Below, in pieces: positions 1 to 10,989 of a stretch of DNA of 64,000 nucleotides. Position 1 is the stretch's first letter; every line of letters starts with the position of its first letter. The position numbers were made by a program, and so were the translations under genes. The notes under the pieces were generated by a model that worked only from the letters and a program-made list of their open reading frames with translations, ran no database searches and had not been told where the DNA came from. This stretch comes from Kappaphycus alvarezii. Taxonomy: Eukaryota > Rhodophyta > Florideophyceae > Gigartinales > Solieriaceae. The stretch spans positions 806,001-870,000 of the forward strand of contig NADL03000451.1 in the NCBI GenBank assembly GCA_002205965.3, written 5' to 3'.

Positions 1-750
1 CTTACCACGCGACGCCTCATTGAAACAGTTCCGATCCATGCTGATGAGACTGGCATGGTTATCGCACTCTCGACCAGATTGTCTGTTTGAAATTACATAT
101 TGGCGCAGGTAACGGAGGACATATTTGCAAAGCAGCCCACGGCATACATTCGGCAACTAAATAAGAATATCAAGTATGCCATGGACAATTGCACTCCACT
201 TAGGATTTCTAAGCTGGACCATAAGACAGTTAAGATCGTTGATTTCTCAGATTCTTCGTTAGCTAACAACCACGACCTCTCCTCACAGCTTGATCATGTT
301 ATACTCCTTGGTGACGCAAGGGACAATGGTAGTAATGATCGCGTCTAGGTCGTACAAGGCCAAGCGGATCACTTGCTCCGCTATGTCCGGAGAAGTTGTA
401 GCGTTTAGTGATATGTTTGATTATGCCACTGCACTTTCTACGGAACTCGCAAGTATGCTGAATCGACGTATCCCAATCCAATTACTCACAGACAGTAAGA
501 GCCTCTTTGACGTCATCTCGAAGGGTTCGAGGACCTCTGAGAAGAGAGTGATGCTCGACATAGCAGCTGCACGTGAACAGTTTAGGGACAAGGTCATTTC
601 TGACTTCGGCTTTATACGATTCTCAAATAATATTGTCGATTTAATTAAGAACCGTGTGTGGCAAGCGATGCTACGATCTGTCATAGAGACAGGACAACTA
701 CATGTGGTTCCCTTGCAATGGATCATACGCGGCGATGCCATTACTTGAAG
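1..750 (+). mobile_element. Ty1/copia retrotransposon fragment, RNase H end of pol
   Basis: This is an old copy of a Ty1/copia LTR retrotransposon, seen only from the end of the reverse transcriptase through the RNase H domain. The family assignment rests on conserved RNase H text typical of copia pol, including a TDSKSLFDVISKGS-type stretch around 490-530. The copy is broken, with a few visible breaks, and continues beyond the left edge, so its 5' half and LTRs cannot be judged. It is not expected to be functional. Confidence 0.8.
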
Positions 751-778
751 TCCCCTCGGCTACAAGGCAGGTCACAAT

Positions 779-1770
779 TTACTTCGTGTATATCTCTAAG
801 ACTTCGGCAATGTGGACACCTTCTACCTTCTGGCCGGCGCAAGCCTGAAGACTCGCAGCATTTGCCCTAATGACATACTGCCCCGCCGTGTCATAGATAA
901 TACTATTACACGCATCGAGAACCACTTCATGATCGACTACGCGGTCACGACCCACCAACCCGACCAACAAAACCCCCGTACAATAACCGGCAACAATCTC
1001 GAGCGCGGACCTCTCACGTTGATTGTGGACAACGCTCCTATCCTTCGGGCGCCGCACACCGAGCCGAAGACCCAACACCAGCACAATTGGTGCCACTTGC
1101 TTCAAGGCGCGAAGTTGCATACGTAAGACGGTAAGCGACACGCGGACCGTCGCGACAGCGTCCGCCCCACGCAGTAAGCTAACCCAATTCACAACGCCAG
1201 CCAACCCACAATCCAACTCCTGCATGCTGCAAAATGGCCCTGATGCGTTCCGTACATAATACCGGGATAAATTCTCGGTCGCCTCCCTCCCGCCAGGACC
1301 GGTAGTCATCACAGCTACTCCAGGATTCTCTTTACAGTAGCGCACCGCCTCCCGAAGCACATGACCAGAAGGGTCCCGAAGTTGTAACGTTGCAACGGAA
1401 TATCACACGGAGGCCCTGTTGCACGAGTTACACCCTTCTTCCGCTGTTTCTCAAGAGAAACTGCCTGGAAGGATACGCCACGGCTGCCGTGCTTGGGCAT
1501 AGTGAGCGAATAAGGATCGACTTGGAAATAACCCGATTTGCCACCCACACCACCCACCGCCGCGTACCAAACGCCTTTCTTGAGGGTGCGGCCCCCGACG
1601 GCCTTCCCACCCCCGACGCACATAGCATCGATTAACAACACCGTTTCACCCCTACTTTCGCTCCTTTTACCCCCATTGCCATCTGCAAAATCATCTTCCA
1701 CCATTTTTTCTGACGACGTCACTGACCCCCTTTTGCCAACGCGCGCCCCTGATTCCCAGTAGCTCCCCAT
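779..1770 (-). CDS. Predicted papain-like cysteine peptidase-like protein (frame-disrupted)
   Basis: I do not recognise a named family. The protein's 193-residue C-terminal part (from an ATG at 1360) has the layout of a papain-fold cysteine peptidase. A candidate nucleophile, Cys51, lies in DCGLAGVVN, followed by a candidate general base, His144, in VVDHEVVLD, and an acidic partner, Asp157, in SIIYDTA. A Gly/Lys-rich, mostly basic region lies upstream (1360-1770). The upstream frame ends at 1315, while the text that best continues it starts in the downstream frame at about 1390, so at least one single-base frame change is likely there. The gene sits between transposon copies, so it may be a transposon passenger rather than a host gene. 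An OTU- or C39-like fold would fit equally well. Peptidase activity is inference only. Confidence 0.4.
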
Positions 1771-3051
1771 ATCACACCCTTCGAGACGACGCTTCGCCGA
1801 CTGTCGGTTCTGACCCTTCCCTCGCCCTATTTTTCTCCAATCTAGCGGTTTGCCATTCTGGCACGTGCTCGAAGCACTTCACTTGCTCCATTGCTTCTCC
1901 AATACAGGCCCGCCCTGACAATCTTGGGCTCTGGCTATTCTCGTGGCCTTCCTCCACAATGCGCCACCTTGTCATATCTGGAATGCCAGCCGACAGAGGC
2001 CGTAGTTTGAGGCCTCTAACAAACCCCGGAGAGACGCACCAAACCCCAGCATCACCCGCATGTTATGCGAACTATCCGTTTGGACTAGGCCTCCCCTTCT
2101 TTTCCCATCGGTCTTGCGCTTCTGCGAGGCTTAAGGTCGGTTCATATTCGTGGCTGTGGCAAAGAAAGAGAGAAGCGGGAAAAGGAAGGGGGAAAGCTGG
2201 CGGAGTGTATTTTTTTGTTTTGTCTTGTTTATTTTGTTGCGAGTGAATGATGTACAGGTCCGCCTCACTTGCGCTATTATGCGCCACTCGAGCACAAAGG
2301 GGTCAATCTGCAACTTGAAATTGATAGCATGGCATTTGCGCAATCAATTGCACAAGTAATCAACTTCCCAAGATAGCCTGGTCGCACTTTGATTTATGTG
2401 ACAGGGGAGTGATGTTATACTGTAGTGTGTACGTGTCGCGCACATTGCCCTTGACATTGTAAGGTGTCCAGAGCATAGATTCCAAATTGCTATATTTTCA
2501 AGTGCTACACTCACCGCCGTCCCTCACAAGAAAAAAAAGAGAGGTAGAATCGAGTGAGTTACAACTACCCCTTCAACGACGAGTCCGTAGTGAGCCGCAG
2601 GTCGCCGCCCTGGGCAACTCTCTCTCTCATTAGTAAACTTTATTTCATTACCGTACCCTCCTTTTCAACTACCCTTCCTATCGACTAACGTCGCTGACTG
2701 TGCACCGACGCGACAAGGAGATAGTAGGAGGCACGGTCGCACGACAGTTTTAGCAGTGCTCTCTGCTGGAGACCGCTTGTGTGCGGCGCTAGCATTGTAC
2801 GGTGATGGCCCAGGAGGGGCAAGCTGGGTCCCGCTGAGGGGACCATCAAATGGTGTGGCTACTGTATAGTGTAGGCTGTACTATAGGCTACTGTAATTAT
2901 TGATAACCCTAGTATCCGCGGGATATGGGACAGGTGTCCATGAGGGTTGCCATCGCCGTGTTACTGTACAGCACACTGGCCGGACGGAGTGTGACCGCTG
3001 AGGGTCAATAAGTATCAAGCCGCTGAGTGTTACAATTTGACACGTACAGTA
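1771..3051. other. Intergenic stretch without a recognisable gene
   Basis: I see no supported gene here. The short reading frames on both strands overlap one another and are low in complexity. From about 2850 the sequence is rich in TACTGTA/TACAGTA-type words, and it ends at the TA dinucleotide that forms the target site of the downstream Tc1 element. Confidence 0.6.
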
Positions 3052-3134
3052 CACTGCCGCATGTAATTTTGGAGATAGAGATTTTTTGAAAAATTTGTGT
3101 TTTATTTGCTCAGTTTAAAAAACTAATCTGGCGG
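3052..3134 (+). repeat. Left terminal inverted repeat of the Tc1 element
   Basis: This end matches the reverse complement of 4525-4607 with scattered substitutions. The tips read CACTG (left) and, inverted, CATTG (right), each next to a TA. Repeats of this length could hold internal transposase binding sites. Confidence 0.85.
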
Positions 3135-3345
3135 TGTGTTCCGCTGGTCAAAAAACAGTTTCTCAAAGCCTCTTATTGGAAAAGCCGTCAACTAGCAGCA
3201 GTAAACAGTGGCTTAAAGTACACAAGGTGACTGAAATTTTGGAGACATATGCCCGTTGCTCCCCTCAGAAACCAATACGACGCCCGACGGGCGTTGAAAA
3301 CTGTTCTCTGTCTACAGCAGACCAATCTGCTGTCCAACCACTACA

Positions 3346-4572
3346 ATGTCGCTAGGAAAACGGCTCTCCGACTACGAAAAATGCCGCATAGATGAAATGG
3401 CGTCTCAGGGCATGCAATCAAGAGCGATCGCTCAAGAACTGTCTAAAAACGGTGTTCAACGAGGCCAAAATGTGGTCTGCAACTATTTGAAAGACCGCGA
3501 ATGCTATGGCAAGGGAAACGGACGCTGCCCGAAGCGAAAACTATCGATTAGCGACGAACGAAGGCTAATTTGCCAAGTATCAAACTCCAAAATGTCGGCA
3601 GCCAATCTCAAACTGTCCCTGAACTTGCCAATCTCGGAGAGTAGCACTAGAGCGTATCTTAATCGAAGTGTTTCTTTAAGGCGGATGAAAGTAAAACATG
3701 CACCTTGCCTTTCATCTCAGCATAAAAATCGTCGGCTTCGTTGGGCACGAGAACATGTCATGTGGGACATATGCAAATGGGGTTTGACTGTATTTTCTGA
3801 CGAAAAACGCTCTAACTTGGATTGGCCGGACGGTTTTAATCACTACTGGTACGACTTAAGGAAAGGGGATGTAGTTCTTTCACGTCGTCAGAATGGCGGG
3901 GAGGGATTACGGTTTGGGGTGCTTTTTCCCATTTTTGGAAGGTCTGAGTTAGCCGTCTTTAGCGGCCGACAAAACCCGGCATGCTACCTGAGCGCCATGG
4001 AAGACTATCAGCTACCAATTTCTGACGACAAGATGCCAGTTTCCTGGATCCATCAAGAAGATAAGGCGCCGATTCATGGAAGTTCTACCGCCTTGGACTG
4101 GTTTTCGACCGAAGGTATTCGTTCAGTGCAGTGGCTGTCAGGCTCAACTGATCTAAATCCTATGGAGAACATCTGGAGATGGCTCCCACGTGCATTTTAC
4201 GCTAATAACCGGCAGTTTAAGAGCGTTTCTGATCTCACAGACTGTGTTTGTGGCGAGTGGAGTAATTTGCCGTTAGATCTGGTCAAGAAGCTCATATCTT
4301 CAATGCACAACCGCTGTATGGAGGTTTTAGAACGACGGGGACTATCAACACACTACTGGAGGGGATCAGCTGACATTTACCGGAAAGTAAAGCGAGTATT
4401 AATTTTTTTGTCTCTAAAATCACGATCACCCGCATTCTGTAAGCCACGGGTCACTGCTGCTGGTTACCAGATTTTATCAACAAGAGGGTGTGAGCTACTG
4501 TTTTTGGACCCGCAGAACTCATCTGGCAGATTAGTGTTTAAAATTGAGCAAGTAAAACACACGTTTTTTTAA
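3346..4572 (+). CDS. Tc1-family DD34E transposase
   Basis: This is a 408-residue cut-and-paste transposase. Residues 1-60 form the helix-turn-helix DNA-binding region (LSDYEKCRIDEMASQGM and following). The RNase H-like catalytic core shows Asp152 in VFSDEK, Asp239 in QEDKAPIH and Glu274 in DLNPMENIW. There are 34 residues between the last two, the canonical DD34E spacing. The family normally ends near THYW (residues 335-338), but here the frame runs on for about 70 residues into the right inverted repeat, which suggests a lost stop codon. Residues about 185-197 do not match the family, whereas another frame over 3901-3935 reads TVWGAFS as expected. A pair of compensating single-base changes is therefore likely, the second in a run of five T at 3932-3936. 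It may be inactive in the form seen. Confidence 0.88.
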   Translation: MSLGKRLSDYEKCRIDEMASQGMQSRAIAQELSKNGVQRGQNVVCNYLKDRECYGKGNGRCPKRKLSISDERRLICQVSNSKMSAANLKLSLNLPISESSTRAYLNRSVSLRRMKVKHAPCLSSQHKNRRLRWAREHVMWDICKWGLTVFSDEKRSNLDWPDGFNHYWYDLRKGDVVLSRRQNGGEGLRFGVLFPIFGRSELAVFSGRQNPACYLSAMEDYQLPISDDKMPVSWIHQEDKAPIHGSSTALDWFSTEGIRSVQWLSGSTDLNPMENIWRWLPRAFYANNRQFKSVSDLTDCVCGEWSNLPLDLVKKLISSMHNRCMEVLERRGLSTHYWRGSADIYRKVKRVLIFLSLKSRSPAFCKPRVTAAGYQILSTRGCELLFLDPQNSSGRLVFKIEQVKHTFF

Positions 4573-4607
4573 AAATATATCTGTCTCTAAAATTACAAGA
4601 GTCAATG
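4525..4607 (-). repeat. Right terminal inverted repeat of the Tc1 element
   Basis: This is the inverted partner of 3052-3134. The transposase reading frame extends into it before stopping at 4572, which is unusual for the family. Confidence 0.85.
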
Positions 4608-4699
4608 TAGAGTGACAGTAGCTTGCCCAGACCTACAGTGAAAGATACTGTACTTCATACAGTAGTTTCGGTAGCTGTTGACAAAGAATCATGCGGCCA

Positions 4700-7600
4700 T
4701 AGTTCAAATTGTTAGTTATTTAGTTATTTCTGTTGTACTATATGCTGTCAGTTGGTACACTGTGTGCCGTTAGTGGGGTCATCGTATACACATCAACTGA
4801 GCACCTTCGATCAAGAATTCTACAGTATAAAGAGGTGGTGGTACCGCACTTTCGCCCTGAACCACCACCACCACCAACAACATCATCAATAACAACACTC
4901 AGAAACCCAACAGAAACTCCCCGAGGTCCCCCGTAAGCTGATAATCATCACTGTAGACACATCGATAGCGTGCCCCCTCATCAATAGAGCTCGGTATAGC
5001 TCTTGTAGTTGGTCCTCAATCGCCCCCCGCTTGAAGGGGGGGCGAAACCACACTGGTGGCCGACGGAAGAATGCGTGGAGGTAAGACCTCGACCTGTTCT
5101 ACGGTAGCATCGCTTTGAGTTCCCAAGAACAACCCCAAAACAACAACAATAACTTTCTCACCAATTGTCTTGGATAAATCTCATCGCGACTTTCTTCGTT
5201 TTCTTTAAACATCAACAACCATGACGGTCGAAGCTGACTCGCTTGGTAAGTTGCCAAGGTTGAAAGGCGCCAAAGATTTTATTCCGTGGCGTCGGCGCCT
5301 CAAGGCGTACATTCAAAGAGAAGAGATTGAGCTCTTAGGACTGCAGCCAAGGCCTGATCAAGCTACACCGGCCCAAGTCTCCCGATGGAACAAGTCAAGT
5401 ATTCGTGCCAAGTGCGCAGTCATTCTCACGTTGGCTACAGATCCGATGACAAAAACTAGTACAATCATCGATGACGATGATTAATGTGCCAAAGATTTTT
5501 GGGATGCCCTCGCTCGGTTATATACAGCACCAAAAGAACAAACGGTAATCAACCTGTTCCAAGAATTGGAAACCCTCGATTGCAAAGAAGGATCAATCCG
5601 GGAAGACCATTTGAACAAGTTCCCCGAAATTTTAAGCAAACTTTCATCTCGTGGCAAGGCGGTATCGAGCGAAGAAAAGTTTTTAGAATTGATTCGAACC
5701 TTACCGGAATAATTCCTCCGATCGCCATGATATCAAGCAATCTCTCATACGAAGAGCTGTTAATGACCGTTTCGACAGAAGTATCCCGCAATATGTCGAA
5801 AAAGAACGAAGTAGCCGTAGTTTTTGTCCTAAAAGCATCCTCTGCAGGAGCTATTAACAAGAACAGAGCGAATAGAGTCCAGACTGTCCGAGTGAACAAG
5901 AACCAAAATGGAAGTAACGACTCTTGCTGGGTATGCGGTCTTCCCGGTTATAGCTCTCGAGATTGCTACTTCCGAGCAGAAAATATAGAGGAAGAGGCCG
6001 TGGAAGAGGTCATGGTCTTGGATTTGGACTTGGAAGAGGCATTAATCGAGGAAGTTGAGGCAGGGGTGACGGATTTCCTCCGTACAACTGGTATGGTGAG
6101 TTCCAATATCAAAAAACAACAGCACGTGGAGCAACAACACCCAAAATGTTGTTATTAGTCATGGGAAACAAGGTAATATTGGTCCCTTTGCTCAACAAGT
6201 ACGTCTGACGGATCAAAAAACCCAGAATTTTCAACAATCCGAGCAATTTCAAGGGAATTTGATACCTCATCAGAACCAGCCGTATGAATTTATGGCTCGT
6301 GGTAAGTTCAGAAGTGCAATTGCGAAATGTGGCAAGAGCAAATCCGATGATGCTCTCATCAACTCCGGTGGTTCACACAATTTCTTTCATTCCAAAAGAT
6401 CATTCATCGATTATGAGCCCATGGAAACCCAAGATGTGCAAGCTGCATCTGAAGTTTCTGTTTTGGTAGGAAAAGGACCGGTCAGTATCCCACTTTCGAA
6501 CGGGCTTTACATGGATGCGTACCATGCCCCAAGTTTCCAAACCAACATCATATCTGATGGTTAGCTCAGTGCGTTGCGTTATCCCCGGTGATTTGCAAAC
6601 CGCCGGTGTTGACTTCAACCCCGATTCATTTTATGTCCCTGATGCATCCCGTCAGGCTATCCTCATCCTCCTTTCCTTGGGTGTACACTCACGCCTTATC
6701 GTCGAAGGGGGGGATATCAGCAGCGCGTATTCTTACGGTAGGACTGACATAGCCGTATACATGGAGCAAACAATAGATTCAACTGACAGAGCTGAATATC
6801 CTGGGCATGTATGCGGATTGAATAAGTACATATACGGGCTTCGTCAGCACGAAGTGTCTGGGGTTCGATCCATCATGGGCTGGGGTTTCAAGAGTTCAAA
6901 TGTAGATGAAGGGTTTTTTTTCAAGATGGATGGACAAGATTTCATTACCATGTTTATCGTTGTTTAAATTATGGCCTTTGCGAGCAAGTACAGTATCTTA
7001 CTCCATCACTTCAAGGAAAGCCTCGAGTAAGACTTTGATGTAAAGCTCTTTGGAGGCCTGGATTCGTTCTGTGGATGGGAAGTAGCTCGAAGTCATGATG
7101 GTATCAAGATTTCTCAGTACTGGTATGTTGAAAAATTGCTAGCGAAGCACGGCTAAGCCAATGGAACATGGAAACCTCTTCCTGAGATTGCTGATTTCAA
7201 AGCAGCCAATGACTCAGATAAACTCCTCAACAAAAAAGATTATTCCATTTACAATGCAACTATTGGAGAAGTTCCACACCTATCTGTGTGCACGCGACCG
7301 TACATTTCTTTTGCGGTGAACTTTTTGGCTCCTCAAGTTCAAAAGACTACTGTCCGACATGCAGCCCTTTTAAAGCGCCTCCTTCGTTATGTTTCAGGAA
7401 CTAGTCGGCTAGGCATTAATTATCTCTATGGTACAGTCCGTAATCAAGGCAAAGATGTCTCAATGCAAGCATTTGTTGATTCTGACTGCGCCGGTGACAA
7501 AAAGTGTAGGAAATCAACCACGGGGTTCATCTTTCAGCTTCATAGAGCTCCCGTGGCTTGGAAAAGTCAACGTCAGTCAATTTTTGCCTTTTACTCATCT

Positions 7601-7855
7601 GAAGCATAATACATCGCGCTATCTTCGTGTGTCAAGGAACTTATATGGATCAGAAGTTTGCACTGGGAAATGAAGACGTGTACCCATTTGAAGATAAGCT
7701 GAGTTTGCCCAATGCCTTGGTCTTCACTGACAATACTTCATCAATGACTTTGCTGAAGAAGCACTAGTTTCCGCGAAGAGCAAGCGCATACAGGTGAAAC
7801 ACCATCATGCTCTTGACCACATCAAAAATGGAGATACATTACACCATTCGCAATA
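4700..7855 (+). mobile_element. Ty1/copia retrotransposon copy, gag to RNase H, broken
   Basis: An old Ty1/copia copy in plus orientation. Parts in order: a gag-like start at 5221, a CCHC zinc-knuckle region near 5930-5975, reverse transcriptase text around 6590-6960 (including a copia-style YIYGLRQ motif), RNase H around 7280-7610 (DSDCAGDKK-type motif), and the pol end near 7850. The left limit is approximate: 4610-5220 may hold a 5' LTR or leader, but I found no matching 3' LTR. The copy is broken, with many breaks, and truncated internally. A C-rich/G-rich hairpin lies near 5026-5045 in the leader. Confidence 0.85.
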
Positions 7856-8700
7856 AACCAACCTTAACTGCCCTGTTCTTCAGTTCACGGCTATCTACTC
7901 CAGGCAGCAGTTTGACAAGGGCAGCTCGCTTGCTCAGTTGAGGAAAGGCCTTTGACGCCATGCCGAAGGGGAATGAGAGTATTATGGCATTCCGAGCTTC
8001 GTTGTCAGTGGATGGATGCAAGGACTACCTTTCATGCCAAAACCGGCTCCAGGCCTCGGCACTTGCATCTCTGACCGCAACTGCAAGACGTGTTTGGAGT
8101 TTTATTTCCGGGCACTCTTTCCTCCAGCATCAAAATGCCACAAGGGGGGATGTACGCCAATATTGAATCAATACGGTGACCACGCGCTGTGCTGCGGCTA
8201 TGGATCCGTCCGTAGGTGGCGGAACGACTCGCAAACACGGTTGTTTGTCGCAGACCTCTCCCAAGCCCCCGACACCGTGTCCTCGCATCCGCAACTCGCC
8301 CATGCAGTTCGCCAGGACATCAAGGCGCTTGGAGAGAAACGGGGGCACAGGAATGGATGATGTAACATCATCCATTCCTTGACCCTCGCCCGTCTTCCTC
8401 CCTGGTGCGATGCCCACTCAAGCCCTCAACCATGCTCGCCTTGGCAAGGACACTCGCTTTGCGGAGTTGATCCGTTCCAGGGGTCCTGGGCATCCCTTCA
8501 TTGCCCTTCCACTCTCCGTTGGGGGTTGGTGGCACCGATTGCCCGGGACTTCTCCAACCAGGTTGCGACTGTCATTGCCGCACGAGCAGCCGTTCCGATT
8601 TCTGATGCGCATCAGAAGTTGTTCGCTCGTCACGCGGCGAGACTCGTCCAGAATAACGACGGTTGTTTGTTGGAAGGAATTTTGAGCGGCACTTAAGGCC
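7856..8700 (+). pseudogene. C-terminal part of a non-LTR-type retroelement protein (frame-disrupted)
   Basis: The plus strand holds text typical of the far C-terminal region of a reverse-transcriptase polyprotein: a Cys-rich stretch followed by QYGDHALCC (about 8168-8196), and later RFAELIRSRGPGHPF and ALPLSVGGW (about 8455-8530). The GDHAL motif is known from C-terminal parts of LINE-like and related retroelement proteins. No reverse transcriptase core precedes it; the copia copy abuts it at about 7856. The pieces lie in at least three frames, so this is a truncated and decayed remnant. Assignment to LINEs rather than another retroelement class is tentative. Confidence 0.5.
8349..8379. repeat. 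Perfect 15-bp inverted repeat with one-base spacer
   Basis: The arms at 8349-8363 and 8365-8379 are exact reverse complements (AGGAATGGATGATGT and its complement) around a single A at 8364. It sits inside the retroelement remnant and interrupts its similarity. Confidence 0.9.
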
Positions 8701-9304
8701 ACAACTTGAAATTGCGTATATTCCAGAGAACATCCGTTCTCAAGGTATGTACAGTAATTGTTTGCACTACTTACAGTAGTCCTCGTCTGCGATTGCTCTT
8801 ATCAGGAAATTAAGTATATACTTAATTTCCCTGATAAGAGCAATGTACCAACACATTCAAGTAAGACCCAAAAACCTTAGACCACTTTTGTTTCAATTGT
8901 CCTCCCTACCCATTCCAGAACCCGAGACTAGCAAATCTGCGGTGAGCCCTCCGTGTCTACCAAAACCCTCTCGCACGTTACCAATCGGTGATAAGCAGCC
9001 CTTATCTTCTACGAAAACGCCCCTACTATATTCAGCCCCGAAGGCGTCTATGTACAGGCATCAACTGGGCGCGCGGTGAGTTTATTACTAGCACGGGGAT
9101 AACCATGGATTTGTCTGTACAGGGTCTATACTTCACCTTGCTGGTGATGTGGTAGTGGTGTATGAGTTCTTTGTACTTAGACCAATACAAAAAACACATT
9201 CAAGTAGACCTTATACCAACCCTATAACCTATATGAATACCAACTCATTCAAGTAAATCCCTTTTAATTTAAAAAAATTCCCTCTAAAGTCCTGTTGTGT
9301 CTAC
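8701..9304. other. Intergenic stretch with a foldback, no gene seen
   Basis: No coding region is supported. The stretch contains two TACAGTA words (8750-8756 and 8772-8778) and the foldback at 8792-8844. It ends where the inverted repeat of the decayed Tc1 copy begins. Confidence 0.5.
8792..8844. repeat. Near-perfect 26-bp foldback with no spacer
   Basis: The left arm begins ATTGCTCTTATCAGG and the right arm ends CCTGATAAGAGCAAT. The arms meet at TATATA and differ only by one extra C in the right arm. It would extrude as a hairpin with almost no loop. Confidence 0.9.
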
Positions 9305-10765
9305 AGCTAACAACAAGAGAGGTTGTCCCACAAACAAATACAGTCTGCGAAATTCGACTGTAAACGAAGACCATGCTGCGTGTGGTGGCTGCCACTGCAT
9401 ACCTATACGCGTCTAAGTGATGGTTCTTGATGTCCAGTCGCGTGCCAGAACGATTCCTGTGGTCAAGAATTGATTTGCTTTAATGTTTTCTAAACTATCA
9501 AAGAAAGAATAGAAAGCTGCAATTGTAATGGGGAAACTCAAACACCTACACATCAAACGGTCCACGAAAACCCCCAAAATTCAGTACTTAGTACTCTTCC
9601 CTTTGCGCCCATCACGCCAACATAAGTCTAGGAATGCTGTGGTATAAGCGAAAGACGTTATTGGGATCAATTGAGTCCCACAAATCACAAGAAGTGGACT
9701 CCACCTCGACTACATTAGTGAAAACCTTATTGAGCTTGTATAACTGCCTCGCCATCCATTCTCACACGTTCGCAATGAAATTTAGGTTTAGCGAGCGTGC
9801 TGGCCATGGAAAAGTATGGATATAGTGCTGGGAAAGCTGGGAACAGGCAAACAAGGGCGTGTGGACGGGGGCATTATCCTGTTGAAACTCCCAATTGCTC
9901 TGTTCTCAAAATAAATCAGCTGAAAGTGGCAACAGTTCTTGTTCCAACGTATTTATATAGGTATTAGCGCCTTTACTTCCGTTCAGGACAATGAATTCTG
10001 ACACACCATAGAAAGAAAGCCCTCCCCAAACCATCAACGACCCAGCTCCCATCTGAAGTGTAGAACAGCGCTGTGGTTCTTTACGAAGATCATGCTAGTA
10101 GTACCTCAAACCGCCTAGGCGGTCCTAATTAAACTTTTGTTATCAGAGAAAATCATTTTGACCCAATATTGGTGGCTCCTTGGATATGAAACGACTTGAA
10201 ATCTTTCACACGGGCTTCCATTTGGCTCGCCTACAAAATTGGTCCATGAACATCTTCTTGTACTTCAAATAGACCACTCTTTGGAGTATTTGCTGAACGT
10301 GGCGAGCCTCTGCCGCCAAATTCGATTTCTTTTTCAACAACAGAGCACTTTACTTTCCCGTAAAGGCGTGGCGAAGAAGGCGGCGATGCTGGTGCGGCGT
10401 CATTTTGAGGTTGTTTTTGTAGTTGATCCTTTCTTTCCGCTTCTGTATGCAGATGTAGAACCGGTGACAAGTGATTTGCGGCTGGCGGATGGCTTCCGCG
10501 ATCTCTTTCCAGCTCAAGAACTTAACACGGAGTGCTATAACTTGCCATTTTTCGAAGTCGGAGACACGAGGAGCATGAGACATGACGACATGGTTGTGGC
10601 TTTGCAAACGTTTCGAGCGATTTGCAAAATTGTCCCTGTGATGTGCAATGCTCGTTTTATCCCTTTGGAAGTCTAGCTGTTTTTTTTAGCCATAACTTCG
10701 TTTGCAATCCGATGTACATGTTTAGATTTCGTGGGACAAAATACAGACTTTTCCGTACTTTAAGG
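9305..10765 (-). mobile_element. Decayed Tc1/mariner transposon, minus strand
   Basis: A Tc1-type element in reverse orientation. Inner parts of its inverted repeats are visible at 9323-9371 and 10693-10741; both begin TTGTCCCAC and share a later TGTAAACGAAG / TGCAAACGAAG block. The outermost limits are approximate because the tips are degraded. The transposase reads on the minus strand: a helix-turn-helix region with LSWKEIAEAI at about 10600-10350, a catalytic-core start near 10150, QQDNAPVH near 9875, and a WPARSLNLN / EWMARQLY region near 9790-9740. It is broken by several stops and frame changes and must be inactive. Confidence 0.75.
10350..10607 (-). pseudogene. Tc1 transposase N-terminal helix-turn-helix fragment
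   Basis: This 85-residue piece carries the N-terminal DNA-binding part of a Tc1 transposase: SDFEKWQVIALR followed by LSWKEIAEAI and a second basic helix region ending TPHQHRRLLRHAFTGK. The catalytic remainder continues at lower coordinates in other frames (about 9590-10345). In the expected third catalytic motif, DLNPIEN is replaced by NLNFIAN, so the catalytic acidic residues at that position are lost. Confidence 0.7.
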
Positions 10766-10989
10766 ATACCTCAGAAAGGGTTAGAGTTATAGTTTTTCGA
10801 CCCTGGGATTCATTCTGGCGCTCAATTGACCACCTAGAACCATCATCAAAATGCGTCGTGGAACACCGTGGCAACCACGACATGCGAGATGGTTGTCGTT
10901 TACAATCTAATTTCGCACACTGCAAATAGCCGTCGAAGAGCAACGTTAAGGGAATAAAGATGAAACAGTACCGTTTCAAAAGGTTATGG

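Larger units (their letters stand above)
3052..4607 (+). mobile_element. Tc1/mariner transposon with TIRs and TA target duplication
   Basis: A 1,556-bp DNA transposon lies between two TA dinucleotides (3050-3051 and 4608-4609), the target duplication expected for Tc1/mariner. The outer 80 or so bases of each end are inverted copies of each other; for example TGTAATTTT near the tip and ACTAATCTG near the inner limit occur in both. It carries one long transposase frame. Tip sequence, target site and transposase family all agree, so the boundaries are well supported. Confidence 0.9.

Noticed and set aside
4608-5220. 5' LTR of the copia copy at 4.7-7.86 kb
   Set aside because: No matching 3' copy was found next to the end of pol, so the limits of an LTR cannot be supported.
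6855-6875. GGTTCGATCC as a tRNA T-arm box
   Set aside because: It lies within the reverse transcriptase region of a copia copy, and no A box or cloverleaf partner is present.
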